Positions 1-11,300 of a stretch of DNA of 64,000 bases are shown one piece after another; the stretch's first letter is position 1; each line of letters starts with the position of its first letter. The translations under genes were made by a program, and so were the position numbers. Under the pieces are notes generated by a model. It saw only the letters and a program-made list of their open reading frames with translations, had not been told where the DNA came from and did not search any database. Location of the stretch: NCBI GenBank assembly GCA_944384405.1, contig CALWTH010000011.1, positions 1 through 64,000 on the forward strand, given 5' to 3'. This DNA comes from an uncultured Clostridia bacterium (GTDB taxonomy: Bacteria > Bacillota > Clostridia > Christensenellales > UBA1242).

Positions 1-69
1 CACATTTAAGGAAAATTATCAAATAAAATAATTATTTAATTTATTTTGTCTAAACTAAAATAGTTTTTG

Positions 70-99
70 TTTACATATGTTAGTATATTATTGTATAAT
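70..99 (+). promoter_or_regulatory. sigma-A-type promoter of the pseudouridine synthase gene
   Basis: TTTACA (70-75) and TATAAT (94-99) are separated by 18 bp. The expected transcript start lies about 8 nt before the ATG at 115, so the leader is very short. Confidence 0.55.
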
Positions 100-114
100 C
101 TTTTTAGAACAAAA

Positions 115-972
115 ATGAACAAATACATGCTGATTGCACAAAAAAAGTGTAGGCTTTTAAAGTTTTTGCAGGACAATGTTAGGGGATATTCATATTCCTC
201 ATTTTTGCGTGCGCTAAGGAAAAAAGACATAAAAGTCAATGGCGTTAGGGTGAGTGAAAATATTGTACTTGACGGCAGTGAGCAAATTGAAATTTATCTT
301 GAAGACAAGAAAGACATATTGAACATATATTACGAAGACGAAAATATAATCGTTTTTAACAAACCCAAAAAAGTTGAAGTGGTTGACGGAGAGTACAATA
401 TTTGTGACGAATACTTTTTGCAATATAACAAAAAAATATTTGCAGTTCACAGGCTTGACCTTAACACCGAAGGGCTTGTTATTTTTGCAAAAAGCGAAGA
501 AGTTTTAAATATTTTAATTTCACAATTTAAAAAACATCATGTGAAAAAATATTATCTTACCATTGTTTTTGGCAAGCCATTAAAAAAACAAACACTTGTG
601 GGATATTTAGAAAAACATGAAAAATATGTGAAAATTTATGAAAAAATGCAAAAAAATGCTCAAAAAATTGTTACTTCTTATGCTTTTCTTCAAAAAAATG
701 GCGAACTTTCTCTTCTTGAAGCTATAATTGAAAACGGAAAAATGCATCAAATAAGGGCACATTTGTCGCATGAAAATTTGCCGATTTTGGGTGATGAAAA
801 GTATGGGGACAGTGAGCGTAATAAAAAATATGGGGAGAAATCTCAGTGCCTTGTTGCATACAAAATTGTGTTTAATATAGACGATAAAAAACTTGAATAC
901 TTAAACAATTTGAAATTTGAACTTGAAATGCCGTCACACTTTTTGAAATATTTTCATAAACAAAATGTGTGA
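115..972 (+). CDS. RluA-family RNA pseudouridine synthase
   Basis: Probable rRNA or tRNA uridine-to-pseudouridine isomerase acting in the cytoplasm. The first 60 or so residues read as an S4 RNA-binding domain, ending in a KVNG turn. The catalytic RluA motif HRLDLNTEG starts near residue 112, with the catalytic Asp at about 115, and MHQIRAHLSHENLPILGDEKYGD is the usual C-terminal family signature. The 285-residue length suits the RluA/C/D family. I chose the ATG at 115 over an in-frame TTG at 67, because the TTG lies upstream of the -10 box. Its stop overlaps the GTG of the next gene by 4 nt (GTGA), so the two are probably translationally coupled. The exact target uridine cannot be told from sequence. 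Confidence 0.9.
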   Translation: MNKYMLIAQKKCRLLKFLQDNVRGYSYSSFLRALRKKDIKVNGVRVSENIVLDGSEQIEIYLEDKKDILNIYYEDENIIVFNKPKKVEVVDGEYNICDEYFLQYNKKIFAVHRLDLNTEGLVIFAKSEEVLNILISQFKKHHVKKYYLTIVFGKPLKKQTLVGYLEKHEKYVKIYEKMQKNAQKIVTSYAFLQKNGELSLLEAIIENGKMHQIRAHLSHENLPILGDEKYGDSERNKKYGEKSQCLVAYKIVFNIDDKKLEYLNNLKFELEMPSHFLKYFHKQNV

Positions 973-1400
973 ATAACTATGTTGTGGGACTATTAAAAAA
1001 TCTTTATGCCGATGATTATGGCGAGATTTTTTGTGGTATGCAATTAAAAACTTTTTACTTTACACTTCTTGGCAAACAAAGTGAATTTGCACAAGTGTTT
1101 TTGAAGATGTGTGAAGACGAAGTTTTGCATCAAAAAATACTTGGCGAAAAAATTGTTGAAAGTGGTGGAGAAATAGATTTTGACAAAAATATTTTTAATA
1201 ATTTAATATTCACAAAAAACATTGTAGAAATGTTAAATTTTGTCATTGAAATAAAAGAAAAAAGCATAATAAATTACAAATTGTCAATCGCAAAAATGCC
1301 TGAAAAAGATGTTGCTTTATTATTAAAAAAAATACTAATTGATGAGCAAAAACACATTATGATTTGCCGTGATTTACTTGAAAAATATTGTCAAAATTGA
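969..1400 (+). CDS. small ferritin-like diiron protein
   Basis: A 143-residue, mostly helical protein with the layout of a ferritin-like four-helix bundle. Two EXXH pairs are visible (EVLH near residue 48 and EQKH near residue 126), with further Glu residues in the first and third helices, as in the rubrerythrin or ferritin-like diiron superfamily. Its likely role is iron- or peroxide-related redox chemistry, but there is no rubredoxin domain. It starts with GTG overlapping the stop of the pseudouridine synthase and has no strong ribosome binding site of its own. The substrate is unknown. Confidence 0.65.
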   Translation: MNNYVVGLLKNLYADDYGEIFCGMQLKTFYFTLLGKQSEFAQVFLKMCEDEVLHQKILGEKIVESGGEIDFDKNIFNNLIFTKNIVEMLNFVIEIKEKSIINYKLSIAKMPEKDVALLLKKILIDEQKHIMICRDLLEKYCQN

Positions 1401-1538
1401 TTATTTTTAGGCAAAAAATAGCAGATTTTTTTTGAAACATATTTATGTAATAAATATTTTATATATAATTTTATGTTATTTCGTTTGATAAAATATTGCA
1501 AATAGTGTTAAAATAAATCGAAAAGTGTAGGAGAGTTT

Positions 1539-4500
1539 ATGAAAAAATTAACTTCATACTTACTGTCGATTTTTTGTTTATTCACCATGGTGACGCTTTT
1601 TGCGTGTGGTGAAAATTATGAATTGAGTTTACAGCAAAATTATATTGAAATGTCAATCGGAGATGATTTTGACATTTCTTCTATTTTATCGCTCAAAAAC
1701 ATTGACCAAAGCGATGTTGAATATTCAGTGTTTGACCAAAATGTTGTCACGCTTGAAAATTCAACAATCACTGCGGTTGGAGCGGGCACAACTTTTGTTG
1801 AAGTCTCATATGAAAACTATGTGGACAACCTTGAAGTCAAAGTCACAGGAAATCCACTCACACTTGAAAATGTCAGCGGGCTTAGTTATGACAAAAGTTC
1901 AAAGAGCATAATTTGGAACCATAGCCTTATTAGTCAAAATGGCAACGTCACAGTTGCAAACTCCTACACAGTTAAAATAACAGATTCTCTTGGCGACAAA
2001 GAAGAGCAAGTTGTCTACACAAACAGTCTTGCTTTTGAAAGTGTTGGCGAGTATCAAATATCTGTTAAAGCAAATGATAGCATAACAGACGGACACGTAA
2101 ACTACTATGGCTCACAGTACTGCGAACCAATAACTGTTCAAATACTCAGTGCACCAAAAGATATTTCTTTTGACGATGAAAGTGGAGTGCTTTCTTGGAA
2201 TAGTGATGACCAAACGGCAAGTTATAAGGTTATTGTCAATGGCCTTGTTAGCGAAGTGACAACAACAAACAGTTTAAAACTAAGTTTGTCACAATTAAGT
2301 GATATGAAACAAACAGTTTATGACATAGTTGTTGTCAGCACAAAGCAAAGCGAAGCTAATGTCATTATGGTTGAAGGCGAAAGCGAGAAAGTTACATTCA
2401 CAAGGCTTTACGCTCCAACACTTTCAATTTCTGATGGATACATTGTTTGGGACAATACGCAAAGCGGAAATTTTCACTATGAATTAACTTACCAAAGTGC
2501 AAACGGCACAGACAAGACAGTCACAGTGTCGGGCGGGAAATACGAACTTTCAAACATTCCTTCGGGAGTTTACTCACTTTCACTTAAAGCGGTGAGTGAC
2601 AACGCAAGTTATCTATCAAGCCAAACTCAAAGTGCACTAGCTGGCGTTACAAAACTTGAAGCCCCTGTACTTTTGTTTGATTACGCTCAAAAAGTTGTCA
2701 GTGTGACAGACTATGAAGGCAAAGATATTGAACTTACAATAACATATGGCACGCAAAGTCAAAAAGTTATGCTTGAAAATGGAAAGTATACACTAGGTGA
2801 CCTAAGCGCAGGAACATATACCATTGTTGCTCGCTCTCTTGCAGGTGAGGGAGAACTTGAACTTTCAAGTGATGAATCAAACAGTATTGATGTTGTTCAG
2901 CTTCCACAAGTTGACTTTGAAAGCATTGTGCAAGAGGTTAGTGATGGCAAATACTATGTAACTTTTGAAACACAGCCACAAATAACATACACGCTTTCAT
3001 ATTTTGACGGCGAACACGAGTATGATTTGACTTATGACGGCGCTAGCTACGGCAATGCTGATGAGATATTTGACGAAGCAAAGCAGTATGAAGTTTACAT
3101 CACTGCCTCAAGAAAAGATTCAACTCAAACAACTTATTACTTGCCTTCAAAAACCACAATCTTGGTTATAAGGCTAGAAGATGTGGCTCTTACAGATACA
3201 AAACATTCAAACAACTCTCACACCATAAGCTATAACGCATTAAACTATGCAACTGGCTATAACTATGTCGTTACAAAAGACGGTGAAAGTCATGGTGGCG
3301 GGCAAACAAACTTGACATCGCTTGAACTAAACAACCTTGAATATGGACACTACAAAGTCAGCGTCAGGGCGATTGGTGGGGCTTCGGGTGGTAAACTATA
3401 TCTTGACAGTTTAAACTATGGCGAGTGCGAGTTTGATGTCACACTTCCACTTGAAACGCCCGTCATTACTTTTGATAGACAAACACTTGTTGCGACAATT
3501 CAAAAAGTGGAAAATGCAACAATATACAATATAACATTAAACGATGTCACACTTCTAGCTAGTGATGACGGCGACACACTTAGTGTTGACCTTAGTGAAA
3601 ATGTTGAAACAAGTGGAGAATACACTTTAAGTGTATTTGCACAAAACGAAGATGAACTTATTTTGGACAGCAGTGTTTCTTCAATAAAAATAGTAAGACA
3701 CAAAGCTCCTGACATTTTCGATATTTCAACAGACGGAGTCATTACAATTAGCACCGATGTAGAGGTGTCACAGTTGTCACAAGAAAAATACGAAATTTTA
3801 CTAAATGACGAAAAGACAAATACAATTGGGGACTTAAGTGAGTACATAGTTAAAGGCAAACTTTTAGCAACAGACCAAGTTGTTGAAAATACATATTATC
3901 TTGATAGCATTTACACACAATTTAAAGTTCAAAGACTTGCAACGCCAAACGCACCAGTGCTTGACGAAACAAATTTAACATTTGACGGAACAAAAGAGCA
4001 AAATTTTGAGTATGTTTTGACTTTGACTCAAGGCGATGTAAAGGCAGAGATTGCACTCAAAACAACAACTCTTGATGTACTTTCTTCACAAGTGTCAGAT
4101 GCAGGAATTGACGCAGGTCAAGACTTCACTGTGACGCTTAGATATGGCTATGTTGGCTCAGTTGTTACAGTAAACGCTGACACGGTTGTTTACTTCTCAA
4201 GTTTTGAAAGCACACCAACAACGGTGCAAAAACTTAAAAGCGACCTTGAAATGTATGTCACAGAAAGTGACGGAGTGGTCACTGCAAGTTGGCAGGAAAG
4301 CGAAGTTTCGGGCGTTACATATACACTATCTCTTAACGATGATGTGAAAACATCGCAAAGTGAAACATCTTTTGACATAACACCATATGTTGAAGATGAA
4401 GGTCAGTACACATTACTTTTAAAAATTAGCAAAGAAGGGTACATCTCATCGGAATATATTAAAGTTTTTGTGACAAGACTTGAAAGTGTAAAACAAATAA

Positions 4501-7500
4501 CAGTTGACGAACTTGAAGATGTTGCTGTTGACTCTAAGTACCAAGTTGGAACAGAACTTGAAAGCATACAGATTTTGTCAAATGGTGAAGACGCATCAAA
4601 TCTTTCAGCATTTTCTGGTGTGTTTGATGTTACAGTTAAACTTATTGCAAACAAAAGTACAAAAGGCGAGAACTATTACCTTGACAGCAAAGAAACAACA
4701 TTTAGTTTTGAAAGAATAAATACACTGAGTACTCCAACAATTGACAATGACGGACTAATGTCATATGACAGTGTGAGCGAGATAATTTCATATATGCTAA
4801 AAATCTCAACAGAGAGAAATTATGAAGTCTATCAAACTACTTTAAATCAAATATATATTGACAGTGAAGACATTTTAGACATAACACAAACACTAGGAGG
4901 ATATGGCTTTACGGCTTGTGTCAAGGCATATGTTGGCGAGTTTACACTCTTGGCAGGAGAAAAACACTATTTGTCATCATATTATAGTGACGGCATTGAC
5001 TTTCATAAACTTATGGAAGTTTCAAACATCACAATCAGTGCAAGTGGTGACGACTTTAAACAACAAGACATTTCTCTATCGTGGCAATACGATTTTGAGA
5101 ACATAAGTCTTAAAGGCTTCAAGATTGAATTAGTTAGTGGCAGTGATGTAGTGACATATGAATGTCTTGGGCAAAACACACAGTTCACAATAAGCGAAGC
5201 GCTTTTAAGTGGTGAATACTATGTTCGAATTACTGCACTTGGTCAAAGCAATTATATAGACAGTACACCTATTGAGTCGGAGAAATTTACAAGACTTGAT
5301 ATTCCAACAAATCTTGCGGTAAGTCAAGAGGCAGTGCTTACATTTACAGGAACAAATAACGCAAGTGGGTATATGATAACATATTCAAACGGCGGAGATG
5401 TTGTTGGACAAGTTGAAAGTTCTTCAACAACTGTTGACCTTCACAACGAGTTTTATGCAAGTGCATTCTCCGGCAACATAAGTATCACAGTATACGCACT
5501 TGGAAATGCAAAGAGCACATACACAAGCCCAAAAAGTCAAACTCTTGTTATCACAAAAGTTGAAGATGGCGAAATAACGCTTTGTCCAGACAAACTTGTT
5601 GCAGGCAGAGGTGCAGCAGACACTCAAAATTATGATTATCTCATAACAATTACTCAAAACAATAGAATTGTTAAACAACTTCAATTAAAAAATGGCGATG
5701 AGTATGTTTATGAAGACTTTACATATCAAGACAACAACCAAAAAGTTGACACCACAGTGGATATGGACTATGTCGTCACAGTTTCGAAAAAACTTGACCA
5801 AACTGGTTACATTTTAAGTGACACAAACACATTCACATTCACAAAACTAAAAAGCGTTCAAAGTCTTGGCTTTTTGAAACAAGAAGAGGGCGCTAATGCA
5901 ACAATATATTTTAGAGGCAATGCAGTTCAAAACGCAACATCATATTATTTGACAATAAATGAAAATGTTGTTGACAGTTATGTTTTAAGTCAAGATTATA
6001 TCAGCCTAGCACTCACAAGCAACATATACGAACTTTTAGGCACTGACTTTACTTTTGAAATTTATGCACAAGGCTTTATTGACCAAACGGGAGCAGGGAA
6101 GAACTATATAAACAGTGCGAAAACATCAATCTCAGGCACAGTACTTCCACAAGTTGAAAACTTTAAAGTTTCAAACGGCGTGCTTGTTTGGGACAAAGTG
6201 GCATCAGCATATGACTATGCACTAAACATAGATGCTGACACAATTTACACAGGATATGTTAAAAATGGAGTACACACTCTTACAGAAAACTTAAAGGGCA
6301 AGAGTGGCGACTTTACATTAAATATCAAATCAGTTGGAAACATTGGCACATCGCTAGTAAGTCAAAATGTTGTTTTGGACTCACTTTACACAGGCGACCT
6401 TGTTTGCACAAAACTTGCACCAATTCAAAATTTGGCTGTGACAAATGGCTATATATCATTCTCAAAATTGTCTGACACAACTATTGTTTATGACGCAATA
6501 ATAAGTGGCAATCATTATGTTCTTGAAGAAAAGCTAGAAGATGATACACAGCAAGCATATTCAATGTTTTATAGTGAAGAGATGTATAATGATTTTAGCA
6601 ACGACACCACAGTTTACTTCTTGACAGTTAGAGCGACAACCGAAGCAGAAAATATACTTTATAGCGATGAAAGTAATCAAATTAAAGTTAAATTGTTAAA
6701 CAACAACACGCTTGGTAGTTTAAAAGTCACATTAAAGAAAGTCAATGGATCATATGACTACACTGACAGTTATCTCACTTGGACAGACACCTCGACTGCA
6801 CAGTACGGTTATAATCTTCAACTAGATGACCAAACACGCACAGTTTCAACAAACGAATTTAGGCTTGACACAGAAGATTTTCCTTTGACAGCAGGAGTTC
6901 ACACTGCAAGTATATCAGTTAGAGGCAGTGGAGATGTTGACGGCGACGGAGTTTATAGTTTGAACTCAAAGCCAGCAGAAATACTTACATTTACAAAACT
7001 AGATTCACCAACTCCAAGTTTGACCGACGGAAAACTTTCTTGGGCACAAGTTGCTGGCGCAGGCGGATATTTGTTGTATCTTGATGGGAAATTGATTGTT
7101 GACAGTCCAGTAAGTTCAAACACATATGAATATAAACTTGCCGATTTAAGCATAAATATCACATATAAAAGATACGAAGTTCAAGCAGTGCCAACCAATG
7201 GAACAAACTATATTGCAAGCACGAAAGCGTTGTACACAGGTGAAGACGGCTCAGAAAAGAGCATAACAAAACTAAGTCCACCAGATGTGTTTAGAGTGCA
7301 AGATGGGTCGCTCACTTGGGACATAGATTTTGGAAAACTCAGTGATATTATTGCCTTGACGAAGGGTTCGACAATTGAATCACCATTTACTATGAGCATG
7401 GCAAGTTTGCAAGATAACCTTCGTGACAAAATAACGCTCAGGCTCACAGCATCAAATAGCACAGGGCTTAATAACATATATGAATATATAGACAGGGCGG

Positions 7501-10500
7501 CTTACTATTGTCTTATTGATGAAAGACTTTTGGGTCTCGCAGGCAGTTTAGTTCCTCAAGAATTTCTTGATATGCTTGCTTTCTATGGCTGGCCAAGTCT
7601 TAACAACAACTATACAGATTTTGGCTCAGACATTCCGGCAGGGCTCTATTCATTGACAGTTAACCAACTTGGAAACAGTGACGACCAACTAACATCAGAG
7701 TTTGGTGACAGTATCTCAGTTTACATACCATACGCACCAGTGCTTGAACTTGTCTACACAAATAACAGTTATGAACTTAGGTGGAACAAAATAACAATAC
7801 CTTCTCAGTATTATTCAGGCGAAGTTAAGTATATTGTCTATGGCATTAAAGAAAGCATAAATGAGTATGACGAAAAAGTCACCGAAAGGGTTATGCTCAC
7901 AGACGAGGCAGGGATAACCGAAAACAAATTAAACATAACCGAACTTATTGAAAGCGGTGACATTGACGACAGTTTCACAAGCTTTGCAGTATATGTTCGT
8001 GGCGACAATAACATGGTGCTAAACGGAAAAGTTTCAAACTTCATAACTGTCAGCGTGCTTGACGAAAGTAAAGCATATGTCAAAAACGGCGAACTTTACT
8101 GGAACGCTCAACAAAGTGCATCGTCATATATAATAACCTATGTTGCATCGGGCACTTCACTTAGTGAACAATTAGTTGTTTATGAACCATATTGGGACGC
8201 AAGCCAACTTTCAAGTGATGTTGAATATTATGACATATACATTCAAGCAACAGGCGACAGGGGAACAACAACAACTAATGTTGTTTTGACAGGACCTAAC
8301 ACTCATGTCGGAAAACTTACTAAACTTGCTTCTCCAAGTCCAGTTGTTGAAAATGGTGTATTCTATTGGAATAATGTAGATAACAGTACTTCATACACCG
8401 TTCACTTAGAAAATCAGGACAAGATTTTGTCTTTGCCAATCTCTCTTGATGAAGATAATAGAATGAAATATGAATCTCAAGAAGTTGGTGAAAATGTTGG
8501 ATACGGATTTATGGCAATGGGCGACCTTAATGTGATGTTAAGTTCTGACATAGTGGCGTATGTGAACTCAGATACAAGTAGAACAATTTATGCAACTATT
8601 GTGCCAACGGTCCAAAACGTAATCGCTACAAGTGGTGAACTTGTTTGGGACAAAGTTATTAACTACAACAATGCAAAGATTAATTACTATCGCATAACGC
8701 TTCAACAAGTTGATTCGCTGGGTGCACCACTTAACACAAAGATAGTTATCTATGGAGACTTTTCAAGCGTCTTAGATAAGGCAAGTTACAGCTGCGAAGA
8801 TTTAGATGCCGGAATATATCAAGTGAATATTTCCGGATATTTCATAACAGCAGAGAATCTTGGAAAATATATTTACAATTCACAAACTTCATATTACTTG
8901 ATGGGAATACCAAGCGAAACATACACATTTGAAAAATACGAGACAGTTGTTGGTTATGATGATACAGGACTTGTTGATAACATAGTCATTCATGATGGTG
9001 TATTCTCATGGATGTATGGTGGTGACATTGAAGAAAGAAATTACGACTATGAACTCATGTTCACAACTCCATCAGGAATATTTACAGAAATTGTGACAGA
9101 TGAAACATATGAAGGTCCAATAGTCGATGCTTTGCAAGTAGATGGAAGTATTGAATTAAAGATAAGAGTTGTTGCAAGAGAAGGCGATGCCGGTCAGGGC
9201 TATATCAACTCCAATTACAAGACTTTTGTAAATGTAAATAGCAATAGTTCTCCATATATTTACCAACTTAATGGAATACAAGATAATGAGATATTGCTTG
9301 GAACAATTGGTGATAGTGAAGACTTAAATATCATTTGGGATAGTTACACGCCAAAGGCAGGAATAAATACTGCTGACATAGACGTTGAATATTTGATCAC
9401 ATACTACACAAGTTTGGATTCATCATTGAAAACAATCAAAGTCAATACTCCATACATAAACACAACAGAGTTTAATTATTCAATAAATGATGCATATACA
9501 CTTTATTACACTATTCAAGTATTACCTCTTGGTGACGAAAGTTATGTTGCGTCATATCCATCAAATGTTCGTGAAATTCAAAAACCAAAGTCGGTGGCAG
9601 AAGTCACATTCAACGCAACTGAAATGTACTTTACTTGGTCGACAGAAGGAACTTCAACAGACCATGCGTTTAGGATTAAAGATGAAGTACTCGCAGTTGA
9701 TGAAAACGGCGATATTATGTATCAAGACGGCGAACCAGTGGTACTAAGAACATATCTGTTTACAACTGAGGACAACACAACGAACAGATATTATCCAATT
9801 GAAATGGGCGCTCACAAAGTTTCAGTCGCAGTTGTTGTTAAAAACGCCGTTGGTGGCTATGGAAGTTTGACATCTGATTACACATATTACTATGATCCAA
9901 TTTTGGAACCAGAAAATCAGTATATCGGAACGTGCGTGACAATAAATCTATTCAAAGTCACCATGACATCACAGTCAAGTTATGGGGGAATGGGAACTAC
10001 CGAAAATCCATATTTGATTGAAACTGCACAACACTTCTCAAATATATTGTATAGATTGAACAAGCCAGCCTATGAAAATAGTTATACGCTTTCAGTTGGC
10101 GAAACTGACACGCGTGTGACGCTAAGTGAACAAGATAGGTATTTCCACTTCAAACAAGTTGAAGATATAACTGGAGTATCTCCACTTGGACTAAATGAAG
10201 AACTTGATTTCACTGCTGTGTATGACGGAGATATGCACTCTATTACTTGGGACTTTGATATGAAAGACATTTCAATGTCAGTTTCTCAAATTCAGTATGT
10301 TGCATTGTTTGGAACAATAGCAAAAGACGGCGCAGTGAGAAACTTAAGAATATTTGCAAATCTTGAAACAGAGATGGTCATCGGCTCAACAGTTTCGCTT
10401 GTTGCATATGAAAACCATGGAACAATTGAAAATATTGTCCTAGGCGAAGAAAACGCAAGCAAAATTTCAATTCAAACTCAGTACACAATCAATGTATATG

Positions 10501-11246
10501 CAGTTGCAACAACCAATGATGGTACAATAAGCAAAGTCATAAACTACTACGATTTCGATATAAGAAATCTCACAAGTACATCAGGAACACTTGCAAACGT
10601 TGCACTTATTGGTACAAACCTTGGCACTGTTTCTGAAATTGCAAACTACGCAGATATATACATTCAAACAACGCGTAGCACAAGTTCAGGTATAGTCGCA
10701 ATAAATAGGGGTAGTATACAAAACGCAGTGTTTACCGGAGATGTGACACTAAACATTGCTCGCGATAGGCAAGAGGCGATAACATTTACATTCGGTGGCA
10801 TAGTTGGAACAAACACCTCGGGCACAATAAGTTATGCTTACACAATGTCAAACATCAATGTTTCAAGAAGTGCACGTGCAACATCTGAAACGGTGAAAAT
10901 TGCAGGACTTGTTGGCTCATCAAATAATGGAGCAATAACATCAGCATATGTCAGTGTGGATATTACAGCCACAACATCAATAGATAAAGTCGGAGATTTG
11001 GCATTGTTCATTGCAAATGTAACAAATGTTTCATCTTCAAGTGAAACATCAACAAGATTTGCAAACATAGACGCGCCATATTCGGCAGCACTTGGAACAA
11101 GTGCAACAAACTTCATAGTCGAGACATATCAGACTGTTCCATCAGGACTTGCACTCAACACCTCAAATGCATACTTCACAATGAACGAAAACGATTTTCC
11201 AACACTCGTGTTTGAATCGTCACTCAAATCCATTTGGGGAATTTAA
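1539..11246 (+). CDS. giant 3235-residue surface lipoprotein with Ig/Fn3-like repeats
   Basis: A very large predicted lipoprotein: a lipobox (LFAC, Cys23) follows a hydrophobic signal sequence, so it should be lipid-anchored on the outer face of the membrane. Residues about 28-105 resemble a bacterial Ig-like group 2 domain. The bulk is roughly thirty degenerate Ig/Fn3-type modules of about 85-100 residues, each with a 'W(D/N)...Y.(V/I)' strand, a 'G.Y.(V/L).(V/A)' strand and a closing '(F/V)T(R/K)L' boundary. The last 450 residues change character: a 'GTxENPYLIETAQHF' segment leads into GLUG-like repeats (LRIFANLETE, GTIENIVLGEE, GGIVGTNTSGTISYAY). No catalytic motif was seen, so adhesion or a scaffold role is the best inference. 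TAGGAG precedes the ATG, and an intrinsic terminator follows. Confidence 0.85.
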   Translation: MKKLTSYLLSIFCLFTMVTLFACGENYELSLQQNYIEMSIGDDFDISSILSLKNIDQSDVEYSVFDQNVVTLENSTITAVGAGTTFVEVSYENYVDNLEVKVTGNPLTLENVSGLSYDKSSKSIIWNHSLISQNGNVTVANSYTVKITDSLGDKEEQVVYTNSLAFESVGEYQISVKANDSITDGHVNYYGSQYCEPITVQILSAPKDISFDDESGVLSWNSDDQTASYKVIVNGLVSEVTTTNSLKLSLSQLSDMKQTVYDIVVVSTKQSEANVIMVEGESEKVTFTRLYAPTLSISDGYIVWDNTQSGNFHYELTYQSANGTDKTVTVSGGKYELSNIPSGVYSLSLKAVSDNASYLSSQTQSALAGVTKLEAPVLLFDYAQKVVSVTDYEGKDIELTITYGTQSQKVMLENGKYTLGDLSAGTYTIVARSLAGEGELELSSDESNSIDVVQLPQVDFESIVQEVSDGKYYVTFETQPQITYTLSYFDGEHEYDLTYDGASYGNADEIFDEAKQYEVYITASRKDSTQTTYYLPSKTTILVIRLEDVALTDTKHSNNSHTISYNALNYATGYNYVVTKDGESHGGGQTNLTSLELNNLEYGHYKVSVRAIGGASGGKLYLDSLNYGECEFDVTLPLETPVITFDRQTLVATIQKVENATIYNITLNDVTLLASDDGDTLSVDLSENVETSGEYTLSVFAQNEDELILDSSVSSIKIVRHKAPDIFDISTDGVITISTDVEVSQLSQEKYEILLNDEKTNTIGDLSEYIVKGKLLATDQVVENTYYLDSIYTQFKVQRLATPNAPVLDETNLTFDGTKEQNFEYVLTLTQGDVKAEIALKTTTLDVLSSQVSDAGIDAGQDFTVTLRYGYVGSVVTVNADTVVYFSSFESTPTTVQKLKSDLEMYVTESDGVVTASWQESEVSGVTYTLSLNDDVKTSQSETSFDITPYVEDEGQYTLLLKISKEGYISSEYIKVFVTRLESVKQITVDELEDVAVDSKYQVGTELESIQILSNGEDASNLSAFSGVFDVTVKLIANKSTKGENYYLDSKETTFSFERINTLSTPTIDNDGLMSYDSVSEIISYMLKISTERNYEVYQTTLNQIYIDSEDILDITQTLGGYGFTACVKAYVGEFTLLAGEKHYLSSYYSDGIDFHKLMEVSNITISASGDDFKQQDISLSWQYDFENISLKGFKIELVSGSDVVTYECLGQNTQFTISEALLSGEYYVRITALGQSNYIDSTPIESEKFTRLDIPTNLAVSQEAVLTFTGTNNASGYMITYSNGGDVVGQVESSSTTVDLHNEFYASAFSGNISITVYALGNAKSTYTSPKSQTLVITKVEDGEITLCPDKLVAGRGAADTQNYDYLITITQNNRIVKQLQLKNGDEYVYEDFTYQDNNQKVDTTVDMDYVVTVSKKLDQTGYILSDTNTFTFTKLKSVQSLGFLKQEEGANATIYFRGNAVQNATSYYLTINENVVDSYVLSQDYISLALTSNIYELLGTDFTFEIYAQGFIDQTGAGKNYINSAKTSISGTVLPQVENFKVSNGVLVWDKVASAYDYALNIDADTIYTGYVKNGVHTLTENLKGKSGDFTLNIKSVGNIGTSLVSQNVVLDSLYTGDLVCTKLAPIQNLAVTNGYISFSKLSDTTIVYDAIISGNHYVLEEKLEDDTQQAYSMFYSEEMYNDFSNDTTVYFLTVRATTEAENILYSDESNQIKVKLLNNNTLGSLKVTLKKVNGSYDYTDSYLTWTDTSTAQYGYNLQLDDQTRTVSTNEFRLDTEDFPLTAGVHTASISVRGSGDVDGDGVYSLNSKPAEILTFTKLDSPTPSLTDGKLSWAQVAGAGGYLLYLDGKLIVDSPVSSNTYEYKLADLSINITYKRYEVQAVPTNGTNYIASTKALYTGEDGSEKSITKLSPPDVFRVQDGSLTWDIDFGKLSDIIALTKGSTIESPFTMSMASLQDNLRDKITLRLTASNSTGLNNIYEYIDRAAYYCLIDERLLGLAGSLVPQEFLDMLAFYGWPSLNNNYTDFGSDIPAGLYSLTVNQLGNSDDQLTSEFGDSISVYIPYAPVLELVYTNNSYELRWNKITIPSQYYSGEVKYIVYGIKESINEYDEKVTERVMLTDEAGITENKLNITELIESGDIDDSFTSFAVYVRGDNNMVLNGKVSNFITVSVLDESKAYVKNGELYWNAQQSASSYIITYVASGTSLSEQLVVYEPYWDASQLSSDVEYYDIYIQATGDRGTTTTNVVLTGPNTHVGKLTKLASPSPVVENGVFYWNNVDNSTSYTVHLENQDKILSLPISLDEDNRMKYESQEVGENVGYGFMAMGDLNVMLSSDIVAYVNSDTSRTIYATIVPTVQNVIATSGELVWDKVINYNNAKINYYRITLQQVDSLGAPLNTKIVIYGDFSSVLDKASYSCEDLDAGIYQVNISGYFITAENLGKYIYNSQTSYYLMGIPSETYTFEKYETVVGYDDTGLVDNIVIHDGVFSWMYGGDIEERNYDYELMFTTPSGIFTEIVTDETYEGPIVDALQVDGSIELKIRVVAREGDAGQGYINSNYKTFVNVNSNSSPYIYQLNGIQDNEILLGTIGDSEDLNIIWDSYTPKAGINTADIDVEYLITYYTSLDSSLKTIKVNTPYINTTEFNYSINDAYTLYYTIQVLPLGDESYVASYPSNVREIQKPKSVAEVTFNATEMYFTWSTEGTSTDHAFRIKDEVLAVDENGDIMYQDGEPVVLRTYLFTTEDNTTNRYYPIEMGAHKVSVAVVVKNAVGGYGSLTSDYTYYYDPILEPENQYIGTCVTINLFKVTMTSQSSYGGMGTTENPYLIETAQHFSNILYRLNKPAYENSYTLSVGETDTRVTLSEQDRYFHFKQVEDITGVSPLGLNEELDFTAVYDGDMHSITWDFDMKDISMSVSQIQYVALFGTIAKDGAVRNLRIFANLETEMVIGSTVSLVAYENHGTIENIVLGEENASKISIQTQYTINVYAVATTNDGTISKVINYYDFDIRNLTSTSGTLANVALIGTNLGTVSEIANYADIYIQTTRSTSSGIVAINRGSIQNAVFTGDVTLNIARDRQEAITFTFGGIVGTNTSGTISYAYTMSNINVSRSARATSETVKIAGLVGSSNNGAITSAYVSVDITATTSIDKVGDLALFIANVTNVSSSSETSTRFANIDAPYSAALGTSATNFIVETYQTVPSGLALNTSNAYFTMNENDFPTLVFESSLKSIWGI

Positions 11247-11255
11247 TGTGAAAGC

Positions 11256-11300
11256 AAAAAAATACTCGTAATAACTATAAAAGTTTTACGAGTATTTTTT
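11256..11300 (+). terminator. intrinsic terminator of the giant lipoprotein gene
   Basis: A stem built from AATACTCGTAA and TTACGAGTATT with a loop of about 14 nt, followed by a T run, begins 10 nt after the stop codon. Confidence 0.85.

Noticed and set aside
1645-1911. Possibility of an alternative genetic code or reassigned TGA because of the low GC
   Set aside because: TGA is a clean stop for several genes (the pseudouridine synthase and both SPASM genes), and Trp is TGG throughout.
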